This document shows positions 1-10,685 of a stretch of 64,000 nt of DNA, piece after piece; within the stretch, counting starts at the first letter, position 1, and each line of letters starts with the position of its first letter. Location of the stretch: NCBI GenBank assembly GCA_044225675.1, contig JBGAIH010000022.1, positions 23,011 through 87,010 on the forward strand, written 5' to 3'. The notes beneath the pieces were generated by a model. That model ran no database searches and was not told where the DNA came from. It worked only from the letters and a program-made list of their open reading frames with translations. This stretch comes from JACMQX01 sp044225675 (lineage in GTDB: Bacteria > Pseudomonadota > Gammaproteobacteria > Burkholderiales > Burkholderiaceae_C). The translations under genes were made by a program, and so were the position numbers.

Positions 1-1
1 C

Positions 2-637
2 AAGGACTTCACCTACATCGCCTGCCTCACGGGCTACACCTTCGGCATCGTCGTCAAGTCCGACTCGCCCATCAAGAGCATCAAGGACCTGGTCGACTAC
101 GCCCGGGCCAATCCCGGCAAGTTCGCCTATGGCTCGACCGGCAACGGCACCACGCCGCACCTGGCCGTGGAGGAGTTCGCGTCCAAGGCCAACATCAAGC
201 TCCAGCACATTCCTTTCAAGGGCAGCGCCGACGGCATGCAGGCGCTGCTCGGCGGCCACGTCATGGCGCACAGCGACGCCACCGGCTGGGCGCCGCACGT
301 CGACGCGGGCACCTGCCGGCTGCTCGCCACCTACGGCAGCAAGCGCACCAAGCGCTGGCCCAACGTGCCCACGCTGCAGGAGCTGGGCTATGAAACGGTG
401 TCCGACTCGCCCTTTGGCATCGGCGCGCCCAAGGGCATGGATCCGGCACTCACGCGCACGCTGCACGACGCCTTCCGCAAGACGCTGGACGACCCGGCGG
501 TTCTCGCGACCTTCGACAAGTACGACCAGTCGGTGATCTACATGGATTCGGCGGCCTACGCGAAATTCGCGGCGGAGACCTTCGTCAAGGAAAAGGTATT
601 GATCGAGCGCCTCGGCCTGGCGATGAAGGCGAGCTGA
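2..637 (+). CDS. Bug/TctC-family solute-binding protein, C-terminal part
   Basis: Only the last 211 codons are present; the start lies before the window. The reading frame is open from base 2. The visible part matches the Bug (TctC) family of periplasmic binding proteins: a segment reading YGSTGNGTTPH followed by an IPFKGSADGMQALLGGHV stretch, which in this family closes the ligand cleft, and a C-terminal region with the usual NVPTLQELGY motif. Members bind carboxylates or aromatic acids in the periplasm. No TctA/TctB membrane genes are visible. The next gene is convergent, so its operon lies upstream, outside the window. Ligand unknown. Confidence 0.9.
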   Translation, partial: KDFTYIACLTGYTFGIVVKSDSPIKSIKDLVDYARANPGKFAYGSTGNGTTPHLAVEEFASKANIKLQHIPFKGSADGMQALLGGHVMAHSDATGWAPHVDAGTCRLLATYGSKRTKRWPNVPTLQELGYETVSDSPFGIGAPKGMDPALTRTLHDAFRKTLDDPAVLATFDKYDQSVIYMDSAAYAKFAAETFVKEKVLIERLGLAMKAS

Positions 638-664
638 GACCGGGAGCCGCCCCCGGTCCACACC

Positions 665-2311
665 TCAGACGTCGATCGCGGCGGCCGAGCCGGCCTGCTT
701 GCGCAGCTCGAACTTCTGGATCTTTCCGGTCGAAGTCTTGGGCAGCTCCCCGAACACCACGGCGGCCGGCACCTTGAAGCCGGCCAGGTGCTTGCGGCAG
801 TGGGCGACGATGTCCTCCGCGCGCGTCTGGGCGCCCGCCTTGAGCTCCACGAAGGCGCAGGGCCGCTCCCCCCACTTCGGGTCGGGCCGCGCCACCACGG
901 CGGCGGCCAGCACGTCGGGGTGCCGGTAGAGCACGTCCTCCACCTCGATGGACGAAATGTTCTCGCCGCCCGAGATGATGATGTCCTTGCTCCGGTCCTT
1001 GATCTTGATGTAGCCGTCGGGGTAGGCCACGGCCAGATCGCCGCTGTGGAACCAGCCGCCGGCAAAGGCTTCCTGCGTGGCCTTGGGGTTCTTGAGGTAG
1101 CCCTTCATCGCGATGTTGCCCTTGAACATGATCTCGCCCATGGTCTCGCCGTCCTCGGGCACCGGCTGCATCGTCTCGGGGTCGAGCACCTTGACGTCGC
1201 GCTGCAGGTGGTAGCGCACCCCCTGGCGGGCATTCAGCCGCGCCCGCTCGCCGATGTCCAGGGCGTCCCAGGCCTCGTGCTTGGCGCACACCGTCGCAGG
1301 CCCGTAGACCTCGGTGAGGCCGTACACATGCGTCAGGTCGAAGCCCATGCGCTCCATGCCCTCGATCATCGAGGCCGGCGGAGCCGCGCCCGCCACCATG
1401 GCCTTGACGCCGCGCGGCAGACCGACCTTGAGTTCGTCGGGCGCGTTCACGAGCAGGCCGTGAACGATGGGCGCACCGCAGTAGTGGGTGACGCCATGCT
1501 CGCGGATCGCGTCCAGAATGGCACGGGCCTCCACACGGCGCAGGCAGACGTTCACGCCCGCACGGGCCGCCAGCGTCCATGGAAAGCACCAGCCGTTGCA
1601 GTGGAACATCGGCAGCGTCCACAGGTAGACCGCGTGCTTGGGCATGTCCCACTCCAGGATGTTGGAGATGGCGTTGATCGCAGCGCCCCGGTGGTGGTAG
1701 ACGACGCCCTTCGGATTGCCGGTGGTGCCGCTGGTGTAGTTGAGCGCGATCGCGTCCCACTCGTCGCCGGGCAGCTGCCACTCGAAGGTCGCGTCGCCGC
1801 CGGCCAGGAAGGCCTCGTACGTCTGGCTGCCGATGCGCTGCACGGTGCCGGTGAACAGCGGGTCCTCGACGTCGATGACACGCAGCGGGCGGCCGGACTG
1901 CCGCAGCGCGATGGCCTTGTGCATGACGGGAGCGAACTCGGGATCCACGATCACCGCCTTGGCCTCGCCGTGGTCGAGCATGAAGGCAATGGTCTCCGGG
2001 TCGAGACGGGTGTTGAGCGCATTGAGCACCGCACCGGCCATGGGCACGCCGAAGTGCGCCTCGACCATCGGCGGTGTGTTGGGCAACATCACGGCCACGG
2101 TGTCGCCCTTTCCCACGCCCGCCCGCACCAGCGCGCTGGCGAGCTGGCGACACCGCGCGTAGACCTCGCCCCAGGTCCGGCGCAGCTCGCCATGCACCAC
2201 GGCCAGCCGCTGCGGGTAGACCTGGGCGGTGCGCTCCAGGAACGACAGCGGCGTGATCGGCGCGAAATTGGCCTCGTTGCGGGGCAGGTCCTGGTCGAAC
2301 AGGCGGCTCAT
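665..2311 (-). CDS. AMP-forming acyl-CoA synthetase (fatty-acid or methylthiopropionate ligase type)
   Basis: A 548-residue ANL-superfamily ligase that would activate a carboxylic acid to its CoA thioester through an acyl-adenylate. Visible motifs are the P-loop-like A3 segment YTSGTTGNPKG, the A5 segment YGLTEVYGP, the A7/A8 hinge GWFHSGDLAV...DRSKDIIISGGENIS, and the catalytic lysine in TSTGKIQK near the C-terminus. The AlkK/DmdB-like subgroup has this length. I place the start at the ATG at 2311, where AAAGGAGA lies a few bases upstream; the open frame runs further but lacks family similarity. It is divergent from dnaG and convergent with the Bug gene. The substrate cannot be read from sequence; medium-chain or aromatic acids are possible. 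Confidence 0.88.
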   Translation of the reverse strand: MSRLFDQDLPRNEANFAPITPLSFLERTAQVYPQRLAVVHGELRRTWGEVYARCRQLASALVRAGVGKGDTVAVMLPNTPPMVEAHFGVPMAGAVLNALNTRLDPETIAFMLDHGEAKAVIVDPEFAPVMHKAIALRQSGRPLRVIDVEDPLFTGTVQRIGSQTYEAFLAGGDATFEWQLPGDEWDAIALNYTSGTTGNPKGVVYHHRGAAINAISNILEWDMPKHAVYLWTLPMFHCNGWCFPWTLAARAGVNVCLRRVEARAILDAIREHGVTHYCGAPIVHGLLVNAPDELKVGLPRGVKAMVAGAAPPASMIEGMERMGFDLTHVYGLTEVYGPATVCAKHEAWDALDIGERARLNARQGVRYHLQRDVKVLDPETMQPVPEDGETMGEIMFKGNIAMKGYLKNPKATQEAFAGGWFHSGDLAVAYPDGYIKIKDRSKDIIISGGENISSIEVEDVLYRHPDVLAAAVVARPDPKWGERPCAFVELKAGAQTRAEDIVAHCRKHLAGFKVPAAVVFGELPKTSTGKIQKFELRKQAGSAAAIDV

Positions 2312-2567
2312 GCGTGTCTCCTTTGTGGGTGCGGCAAGATTAGCGGCATTCACCAAGGCGATGCACTACGTAGAACTACCCAAGTCGGCGGGGCGCGCAC
2401 CAGAGGTGCCGCCCCCGGGCCGCAGCCGCCGCGCGCCGACCCGGCCCATGGGGTTTGCACGACAATGCCGGTGTGGGCCGCACCCCGGTGACCCGCACCG
2501 CCCTTCTTTCCGCGAAACGACCCGAGCCCTCACCCGAGCCCTCACCCGCAACACCGCCGTCCCGCCC
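2312..2567. other. acs/dnaG divergent intergenic region with small repeats
   Basis: This gap holds overlapping short palindromes (CTACGTAG at 2366-2373 and GTAG-AA-CTAC at 2370-2379) about 55-65 bases upstream of the acyl-CoA synthetase start, a plausible operator. It also holds a 12-bp unit, CCCGAGCCCTCA, in two perfect tandem copies at 2521-2544, just before the dnaG start. I see no convincing sigma-70 promoter and no small gene. Confidence 0.4.
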
Positions 2568-4490
2568 GTGGCCATTCCCCAGTCATTCCTGCAGGAACTT
2601 CTCTCGCGCACCGACGTGGTCGAGGTGGTCGGCCGCTACGTGCAGCTCAAGAAGGCCGGCGCCAACTTCATGGGCCTGTGCCCGTTTCACGGCGAGAAGT
2701 CGCCATCGTTCTCGGTCAGTCCCACCAAGCAGTTCTACCACTGCTTCGGCTGCGGCAAGAACGGCAACGCGATCAGCTTCCTCATGGAGCACGCGGGCAT
2801 GAACTTCGTCGAAGCCGTCAAGGATCTCGCGCAGCAGCACGGCATGCAGGTGCCGGAAGACGACGCCAGCCCGCAGGACCGCGCCCGCGCGGCCGAGCAG
2901 CGCCAGAAGCAGGCGACCCTCACCGACGTGCTCGAGAAGGCCGGCGAGGCCTATCGGCGCCACCTGCGCAATTCGCCGCGCGCCATCGACTACTTCAAGG
3001 GCCGGGGCGTCTCCGGCGAAGTCGCCAAGCGCTTCGGCCTGGGCTATGCGCCCGAAGGCTGGCGCAGCCTGGCCAGCGTGTTCCCGAACTACGACGATCC
3101 GCTGCTGGTCGAAAGCGGTCTGGTCATCCTCAACGCCGAGGACGGTGGCGAGGAAAAGCGCTACGACCGCTTCCGCGACCGGGTCATGTTCCCGATCCTC
3201 AACATCAAGGGCGAGTGCATCGGCTTTGGCGGCCGGGTGCTCGGCGAAGGCACGCCCAAGTACCTCAACTCGCCCGAAACGCCCGTCTTCAGCAAGGGGC
3301 GCGAGCTGTACGGCCTGTTCGAGGCCCGCAACGCGCTGCGCGAACATGGCTATGTGCTGGTCACCGAGGGCTACATGGACGTCGTCGCACTCGCGCAGCT
3401 GGGCTTTCCGAATGCCGTGGCCACGCTCGGCACGGCCTGCACCACCGACCATGTGCAGAAGCTGTTCCGCTTCACCGACGCCGTGGTGTTCAGCTTCGAC
3501 GGCGACGCCGCCGGCCGGCGGGCCGCGCGCAAGGCGCTCGATGGCGCCCTGCCCTATGCGAGCGACGTGCGCAGCGTGAAGTTCCTTTTCCTTCCGCCCG
3601 AGCACGACCCCGACAGCTTCATTCGGGAATTCGGCCGGGACGCGTTCTCGCGCTACGTGAGCGAAGCCACGCCGCTGTCGCGCTTTCTGATCGAGTCCGC
3701 CCGTGAGGGCTGCGACCTCACCACGGCGGAAGGCCGCGCCCACATGGCGGCCAATGCCCGGCCGCTGTGGACCCAGCTGCCCGAAGGCGCCCTCAAGCGC
3801 CAGCTGCTGACCGAGATCTCCGATCTGGTCCAGCTCACGGGCGCCGAGCTGACCGAGATCTGGGCGCAGGCCTCACGCGGTCGCGCGGAACGGCCCGCCC
3901 GCCGCCACCCTGAAAGCGGCAGCGCCCCTGGCGACGGCGGCGACGACGGCTGGCGCGACCCGATGGGCGGCGGCGAACCCCGCCGCAGCGGGCGCGGCGC
4001 GTCGCGCACCCGCCCGCAGGGAGGCAGCAGGCCGCCCCGGACCGCGCCGGCCAGCCGGGCGGACCACGCGGCGCGGCTGCTGCTGGGCAACCTGCAAGCC
4101 TGGGACAGTCTCTCGAGCGAAGACCACGCCATGCTCTCGGAACTGCCGGCGCCGCATGGGCCGCTCTTCGTCTGGCTCGAAGGCCAGCTCCATGAGCACG
4201 GTGCCCAGCCCTGGAGCGCGCTGCGCGAGAGCCTGCGCAGCCTGGAATTCGGCGAACTCGCGCTGCGGCTGATGCAGTTCGCCCCCCCGGAGGAAGACGC
4301 CGTGCCTGCGGCCGAAGCCTTCCAGGAGCTGCGCTCGCTGCTCAACCTGATGCTGGTCGACCGCCTCAAGTTGCTCGAAACCGAGGCCCTGATGGCAGGC
4401 AAGAGCGATCCGGCCGCCCTGCAGCGCTACCGGGAGCTTCAGGAGCGCCGACGTGCTCTCACGGCGCCCGGATCCAGTGCGGCCCCTTGA
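2568..4490 (+). CDS. dnaG: DNA primase
   Basis: DnaG makes RNA primers for lagging-strand replication and works with the replicative helicase. The 640-residue product has the N-terminal CHC2 zinc finger (Cys38, His41, Cys59, Cys62 in CPFH...HCFGCG), then the primase core with the TOPRIM motifs VTEGYMDVVAL and FSFDGDAAGRRAA, then a low-complexity Arg/Gly/Pro linker (about residues 440-510) and a helicase-binding C-terminal domain. The start is a GTG at 2568, chosen because the family's conserved IPQSFLQELLSRTDVVEVV begins directly after it; the frame is open upstream but shows no homology. It is followed by rpoD in the same direction, the macromolecular-synthesis arrangement lacking rpsU here. 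Confidence 0.96.
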   Translation: MAIPQSFLQELLSRTDVVEVVGRYVQLKKAGANFMGLCPFHGEKSPSFSVSPTKQFYHCFGCGKNGNAISFLMEHAGMNFVEAVKDLAQQHGMQVPEDDASPQDRARAAEQRQKQATLTDVLEKAGEAYRRHLRNSPRAIDYFKGRGVSGEVAKRFGLGYAPEGWRSLASVFPNYDDPLLVESGLVILNAEDGGEEKRYDRFRDRVMFPILNIKGECIGFGGRVLGEGTPKYLNSPETPVFSKGRELYGLFEARNALREHGYVLVTEGYMDVVALAQLGFPNAVATLGTACTTDHVQKLFRFTDAVVFSFDGDAAGRRAARKALDGALPYASDVRSVKFLFLPPEHDPDSFIREFGRDAFSRYVSEATPLSRFLIESAREGCDLTTAEGRAHMAANARPLWTQLPEGALKRQLLTEISDLVQLTGAELTEIWAQASRGRAERPARRHPESGSAPGDGGDDGWRDPMGGGEPRRSGRGASRTRPQGGSRPPRTAPASRADHAARLLLGNLQAWDSLSSEDHAMLSELPAPHGPLFVWLEGQLHEHGAQPWSALRESLRSLEFGELALRLMQFAPPEEDAVPAAEAFQELRSLLNLMLVDRLKLLETEALMAGKSDPAALQRYRELQERRRALTAPGSSAAP

Positions 4491-4512
4491 AAAGCCCGCA
4501 CAACGGTATAAT
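4487..4512 (+). promoter_or_regulatory. Candidate sigma-70 promoter for rpoD
   Basis: A perfect TATAAT stands at 4507-4512, with TTGAAA at 4487-4492 overlapping the dnaG stop codon. The 14-bp spacing is shorter than the usual 16-18, so the -35 assignment is weak even though the -10 is ideal. Transcription from here would give rpoD its own promoter and an untranslated leader of about 240 nt. Confidence 0.5.
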
Positions 4513-4762
4513 GTAGGGTTTGCTACTCGGCAAGAGCGACAGCAGCACCTCCGGACACCGGCCAACCGTGGACAGACAGCGCCCGACCCGCCAACTCCCC
4601 GCAAGGACTGCACACCAAATGTTCGCCCAGACATCTTGCCCATGAAGTGACGGAAATCGGCAGCCCCCAAGGCCGCTCCCGTTCCGTGCTCTTCACCACC
4701 CGCGCCGGGATGACAGTGGCGCTTTTGTGTTTCTGAGTTCGTCTTTGTCCTGAGGTACCTCC
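4513..4762 (+). other. rpoD 5' leader without a gene
   Basis: A leader of about 250 bases separates the putative promoter from the rpoD start. I see no credible small gene; an ATG at about 4620 opens only a nine-codon frame. The Shine-Dalgarno GAGG at 4752-4755 lies inside a perfect 10-bp palindrome, GAGGTACCTC (4752-4761), which abuts the ATG. Possible post-transcriptional control is an inference. Confidence 0.4.
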
Positions 4763-7102
<2,340 letters not shown>

Positions 7103-7136
7103 ACGGACCGAACTTCCACTGGCATCCCGCCACCCC

Positions 7137-7166
7137 AAAAAAACGCCCTTCGGGGCGTTTTTTTTT
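7137..7166 (+). terminator. Rho-independent terminator after rpoD
   Basis: The stem is CGCCC (7144-7148), loop TTCG, and GGGCG (7153-7157), flanked by seven A residues on the left and nine T residues on the right (7158-7166). The A/T tracts extend the stem, so it can act on both strands. It therefore also serves the leftward ligB-like gene that ends at 7186. Confidence 0.93.
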
Positions 7167-7185
7167 GGACCGGTCACGGGCCGCT

Positions 7186-8028
7186 TCAGCCGTCGAGCGC
7201 CTCCAGCGCCATCATGCCGGCAGCCGTATTGGAAATCGGGATGTGGTAGTTCGTGTGCACCTTGCGCACACGTCCCGGCACGGCGGCCCGCGTGGCGAGC
7301 CACATCAGCAGCTCCACGCCCTGCGTGCCCGTCTTCTCCACGAGTTCGCGGATGCTGAACTGCGTCGCCCATTCCGGCTCGTCCACCAGACTGTCCATGA
7401 ACTGCAGGTCGAAGTCCTTGTTGATGAAACCGGCGCGCTGGCCGTCGAGCTGGTGGCTCAGTCCTCCCGTTCCGATGATGACGACGCGCGCGTCGCTGTC
7501 CCACGACGCAATGGCCTCACCCACCGCCTTGCCCAGGGCAGCGCAGCGGCGGGCCGAAGGCAGCGGGAACTGCACGGTGTTGATGCAGATCGGGACGGTG
7601 AGGACCGGGCAGACATCCTCCGGCCAGAACAGCTTGAGCGGCAGCGTGAACGCGTGGTCAACCTTCATCTCCTGGCAGGTGGTGATGTCGAACTCACAAG
7701 CGACCAGATGCTCGACGATGTGCCACGACAGCTCCGGCGCGCCGAGGAAGGGTGGCAGGGTCGGCAGGCCCCAACCTTCGTCGGCATTGCGGTAGGCCTC
7801 CGCAGCCCCGACGGCGAAGGTCGGCATCTTGTCGAGGAAGAAGTTCAGCCCGTGGTCGTTGTAGAACACCACGGCAATATCGGGCCGGACTTCGCCGAGC
7901 CAGGCACGCACCGGCAGAAATCCGTCGAAAAACGGCTTCCAGTACGGCTGGGCCTCCAGCCCGCGGGCCATCGCGCCGCCGATGGCCGGCACATGCGACG
8001 TGGTCAGGCCGCCAATGATCTTTGCCAT
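7186..8028 (-). CDS. Class III extradiol dioxygenase, LigB-type catalytic subunit (second copy)
   Basis: The 280-residue product resembles the beta subunit of protocatechuate 4,5-dioxygenase, a non-haem Fe(II) enzyme that opens catechol rings next to the hydroxyl groups. Iron ligands His12 (TTSHVP) and His59 (YNDHG) and the acid/base His of GTGGLSHQL are present, as is the later Glu in GVELLMW. The ATG at 8028 has GAAGGAG upstream. It lies 11 bases after the alpha-subunit gene and is certainly co-transcribed. It differs clearly from the pmd-operon copy at 13631-14494, so its substrate may be gallate, a methylgallate or another catecholic acid. No pathway genes accompany it. Confidence 0.85.
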   Translation of the reverse strand: MAKIIGGLTTSHVPAIGGAMARGLEAQPYWKPFFDGFLPVRAWLGEVRPDIAVVFYNDHGLNFFLDKMPTFAVGAAEAYRNADEGWGLPTLPPFLGAPELSWHIVEHLVACEFDITTCQEMKVDHAFTLPLKLFWPEDVCPVLTVPICINTVQFPLPSARRCAALGKAVGEAIASWDSDARVVIIGTGGLSHQLDGQRAGFINKDFDLQFMDSLVDEPEWATQFSIRELVEKTGTQGVELLMWLATRAAVPGRVRKVHTNYHIPISNTAAGMMALEALDG

Positions 8029-8039
8029 GCTGCGCTCCT

Positions 8040-8483
8040 TCAGGCGAGGGCCGCAGGGGATGCGGCCAGGGGTTCGGCTGCTGGCGCCATGGCTGCAGGC
8101 ACCGCAGCGGACACGGCCCGGTGCGGGCGCGGCGTGACCGGCTGCGCGTTCTGCGCGACCAGACGCGCCTTGAACTCGTCCTTGCTCAGACCCGTCTGGG
8201 CGGCGCCCAGGTCCTGCACGTCCAGACCCCAGATCCCGGCCAGCTTGGCCAGGTAGTAGACGTTGCCACCAGCCTCCAGCATCGCGAGCACGTCCTTGCG
8301 CCGGACGGCGTCGCACTGCACGGCGCTGAGCCCGAAGGACGCCATGTACGCCTCCGGGTCCTGGCGGAAGGCGGCGCGGGCGCTCTCGTCATTGAAGGAA
8401 AAGCACATCTTGTTGAGTGCATAGCCCTTGCGGGCCTGTACGCCGTCGAACAGGATGGTGCCTGGTATGCAGGCAGATGGCAT
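8040..8483 (-). CDS. LigA-type small subunit of an extradiol dioxygenase (second copy)
   Basis: The 147-residue protein matches the alpha (LigA) subunit, which caps the active site of the LigB subunit. It has the N-terminal PGTILFDGVQARKGY...NKMCFSF region and the GGNVYYLAKLAG motif typical of the family. About 40 residues at the C-terminus are an Ala/Pro-rich tail that the pmd copy lacks. It is first in a two-gene operon with the LigB-type subunit. An FNR-like site lies about 57-70 bases upstream of the start. Confidence 0.85.
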   Translation of the reverse strand: MPSACIPGTILFDGVQARKGYALNKMCFSFNDESARAAFRQDPEAYMASFGLSAVQCDAVRRKDVLAMLEAGGNVYYLAKLAGIWGLDVQDLGAAQTGLSKDEFKARLVAQNAQPVTPRPHRAVSAAVPAAMAPAAEPLAASPAALA

Positions 8484-8539
8484 GGGATGTCTCCGTCAGT
8501 GGTGCCTGCGCAGTATGGAGGGGCGTGCCAGCCGCCGCT

Positions 8540-8553
8540 CTGATGCAGGTCAA
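8540..8553 (-). promoter_or_regulatory. FNR/Dnr-like site upstream of the second ligA copy
   Basis: Read on the minus strand the sequence is TTGAC-CTGC-ATCAG, which matches eight of ten positions of the FNR consensus TTGAT-N4-ATCAA. It lies between the histidine kinase stop and the ligA-like start. Without a genome-wide model this is only suggestive. Confidence 0.3.
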
Positions 8554-8566
8554 GCCTGCTGCAGGG

Positions 8567-10012
8567 TCAGCCCGGACGCGCCAGCGGCAGCGTGATGCGG
8601 ACCTCGAGCCCCGGCGCGGCATTGCGCAACGCAAGCTCGCCGCCATGCGCCAGCACCACCAGCCGGCACAGGTAGAGGCCGAGGCCGACGCCCCCGGTGG
8701 CGCGGCCGCGTGAGGCGTCAGGCCGATAGAAGGGCTCGGCCAGATGCGGCAGCACCGACGCATCGACCCCGGCTCCGTGGTCGCGCACGACCACCGCGAG
8801 CACATCGCCCTCCACCCGCATCGACAGTCGTACGGCGGGCTGCGCCGGACCGCCGTGGCGCAGCGCGTTGTCCAGCAGGTTGCGCAGCAGCAGGCGCACG
8901 CGCGTCGGATCCAGCTGCAGGAGCGGAAGGTCGGGGGCGATGTCGGCCTGCACCAGGGCCGCAGCCCCTCGATCTGCCGGCGCAACGTTGCCGGCCTCAT
9001 CCGGTCCGCCCTCTTGCCCGCTCTCCTGCCCGCCTTCCTGCCCGCCCTCCGGTGCGTCGCCCGACCCGCCCGCCGCCGGATCGCCCAGCGACGCGATCAC
9101 CTCGCGCGCCAGCGCACCCGCGTCGACCGTCTCCAGATGCAGCGCGGCGTGGCCCTGCCCGAGCCGCTCGCTCTCCAGCAGGTCGGTCACCAGGTCGCGC
9201 ATCTCGGCCAGGTCGCGCAGCAGGGCCTGACGCTGTGCCTGAACGTCGGGCGTTTCGGGCAGCAGCTCGGTGTTCAGGCGCGCGCGCGTGAGCGGGCTGC
9301 GCAGTTCGTGGCTGATGGCCAGCAGCAGGCCCCGCTTGGCCTCCAGCATCTGGTGCAGGCTGCCGGCCATGGCATTGACGTCGCTGGCCAGCTGGCCGAG
9401 TTCGTCGCGCCGGCGCACCGGAATCGGCTCGCCGAACTCGCCGCGGCCGAACCGGCCTGCGCCGTCGCGAATGTCGTCGAGCGGCTTGAGCAGACGGCGC
9501 ACATACGCATGGGCCAGTGCGGTGAGTGCCAGCAGCACCGCCAGCGTGATCCAGCCCACGCGGCGCGGCTGGTTCTGCCAGACGCGCAGGCTCAGCGCGA
9601 ACTGCACGCGATGCCCGTCGGCCGTCGTGCGTTCGAGCAGCGGCATCTCGCGCTCCTCGCCGAACCGGCTCTTGCCCCAGTGGCCCGCCGGCTCCTCGTC
9701 CGACTGCCAGTTGACGGCCGGCCCGGTGATGCGGATCGCCAGCGGCAGGCGCGCGGCGAGTGCGCGGGCCCGTTCCTCGCTGGGCGGCGAGCCGACATCG
9801 GCGGCGAGACGGTCGACATAGTCGGTCAGCAGCGGCCGCGCTGCGTCGCGCCAGCCGATGGACAGCGCCTTCTGCATGCCGAAGAGAAAGGTCCCGGCCA
9901 GGCCGACGGCCAGCACCAGAAAAAGCGCGACCAGCCGCCAGCGCAGCGAATGGCGCAAGGAGTGGCGCATCGCATGGTGCGCCCGGTGCCAGCGCTTCAG
10001 CCGCTCAGGCAC
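8567..10012 (-). CDS. Membrane sensor histidine kinase (HAMP, HisKA, HATPase)
   Basis: The 481-residue kinase has a transmembrane helix near residues 27-45, a periplasmic domain to about 150, a second helix near 152-170, a HAMP domain, and a HisKA box with phospho-acceptor His235 in AISHELRSPL. The ATP-binding domain carries the N box (LLRNLLDNALRHG), G1 (DHGAGVD) and G2 (GGVGLGLYL). Between HisKA and the ATPase is an unusual Gly/Glu/Gln linker (about 315-337) encoded by 12-bp repeats. The GTG start overlaps the response-regulator stop by 8 bases; an ATG at 9970 is an alternative. The partner is the regulator just upstream. The signal is probably envelope stress or metals, inferred from the Spy-like gene. 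Confidence 0.88.
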   Translation of the reverse strand: MPERLKRWHRAHHAMRHSLRHSLRWRLVALFLVLAVGLAGTFLFGMQKALSIGWRDAARPLLTDYVDRLAADVGSPPSEERARALAARLPLAIRITGPAVNWQSDEEPAGHWGKSRFGEEREMPLLERTTADGHRVQFALSLRVWQNQPRRVGWITLAVLLALTALAHAYVRRLLKPLDDIRDGAGRFGRGEFGEPIPVRRRDELGQLASDVNAMAGSLHQMLEAKRGLLLAISHELRSPLTRARLNTELLPETPDVQAQRQALLRDLAEMRDLVTDLLESERLGQGHAALHLETVDAGALAREVIASLGDPAAGGSGDAPEGGQEGGQESGQEGGPDEAGNVAPADRGAAALVQADIAPDLPLLQLDPTRVRLLLRNLLDNALRHGGPAQPAVRLSMRVEGDVLAVVVRDHGAGVDASVLPHLAEPFYRPDASRGRATGGVGLGLYLCRLVVLAHGGELALRNAAPGLEVRITLPLARPG

Positions 10013-10685
10013 GCGCCACCGCCAGCGAGTAGCCCGCGTTGCGCAGGGTCTTGATGCAGTCGAGCGGCTCCAGCTTGCGGCGCAGCCGGCTCACGACGAT
10101 GTCCACCGCGCGGGTGTACAGCTCGGCCTCGTGGCCCCGCAGCTGGTTGAGAATGTCGTCCCGGCTGAACACCCGGCCGGGCTCGCGCGCCAGCAGGTGC
10201 AGCAGCTCGAACTCGGTGCCGGTGAGCTCGACCGGCGCCCCCTGGCGCTGCACCGAGCGCGTGGCCGGATCGATCACCAGACCCTCGAACACCAGAGCGC
10301 CCGCCGCGGCGCGACCCGCGCCCGTGCCACGTCGGCGCAGCACGGTCTGGACCCGTGCCACGAGTTCACGGGGCTCGAAGGGCTTGGGCAGGTAATCGTC
10401 GGCGCCGAGCTCCAGGCCAACCACGCGGTCCATCACGTCGCCCCGGGCCGTGAGCATGATGACGGGTACGTCGCTGTCCTTGCGGATCGTGCGGCACAGC
10501 TCGAAGCCATCCATCTCGGGCAGCATCACGTCAAGGATGGCGGCATCCCATCCGCCCTGGCGCAGTCGCGCCAGGCCGGCACTGGGCCGAAGCGCCTGCT
10601 CCAGCTGCATCTCGAAACGCGCGAAGTACGTGGCCAGCGGCGGGCCGAGCTGCTCGTCGTCGTCAATCAGCAGGATGCGGGTCAT
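10005..10685 (-). CDS. OmpR-family response regulator
   Basis: This 226-residue regulator has an N-terminal receiver with acidic residues Asp8-Asp10, phospho-acceptor Asp52 (ILDVMLPEMDG) and the conserved Lys of LPKPFEPREL. A winged-helix DNA-binding domain follows, ending in the TRAVDIVVSRLRRKL recognition region. The organisation resembles CpxR or RstA. It overlaps the upstream small gene by 23 bases and the kinase start by 8 bases, so the three are translated as a coupled unit. Confidence 0.92.
   Translation of the reverse strand: MTRILLIDDDEQLGPPLATYFARFEMQLEQALRPSAGLARLRQGGWDAAILDVMLPEMDGFELCRTIRKDSDVPVIMLTARGDVMDRVVGLELGADDYLPKPFEPRELVARVQTVLRRRGTGAGRAAAGALVFEGLVIDPATRSVQRQGAPVELTGTEFELLHLLAREPGRVFSRDDILNQLRGHEAELYTRAVDIVVSRLRRKLEPLDCIKTLRNAGYSLAVARA

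Noticed and set aside
585..2153. A 522-codon frame opposite and alongside the acyl-CoA synthetase
   Set aside because: Arg/Ala/Gly-rich composition without motifs; it is the shifted frame of the ligase gene.
4453..4650. A 65-codon frame overlapping the dnaG end and rpoD leader
   Set aside because: It starts inside dnaG, lacks a ribosome-binding site and runs over the likely rpoD promoter.
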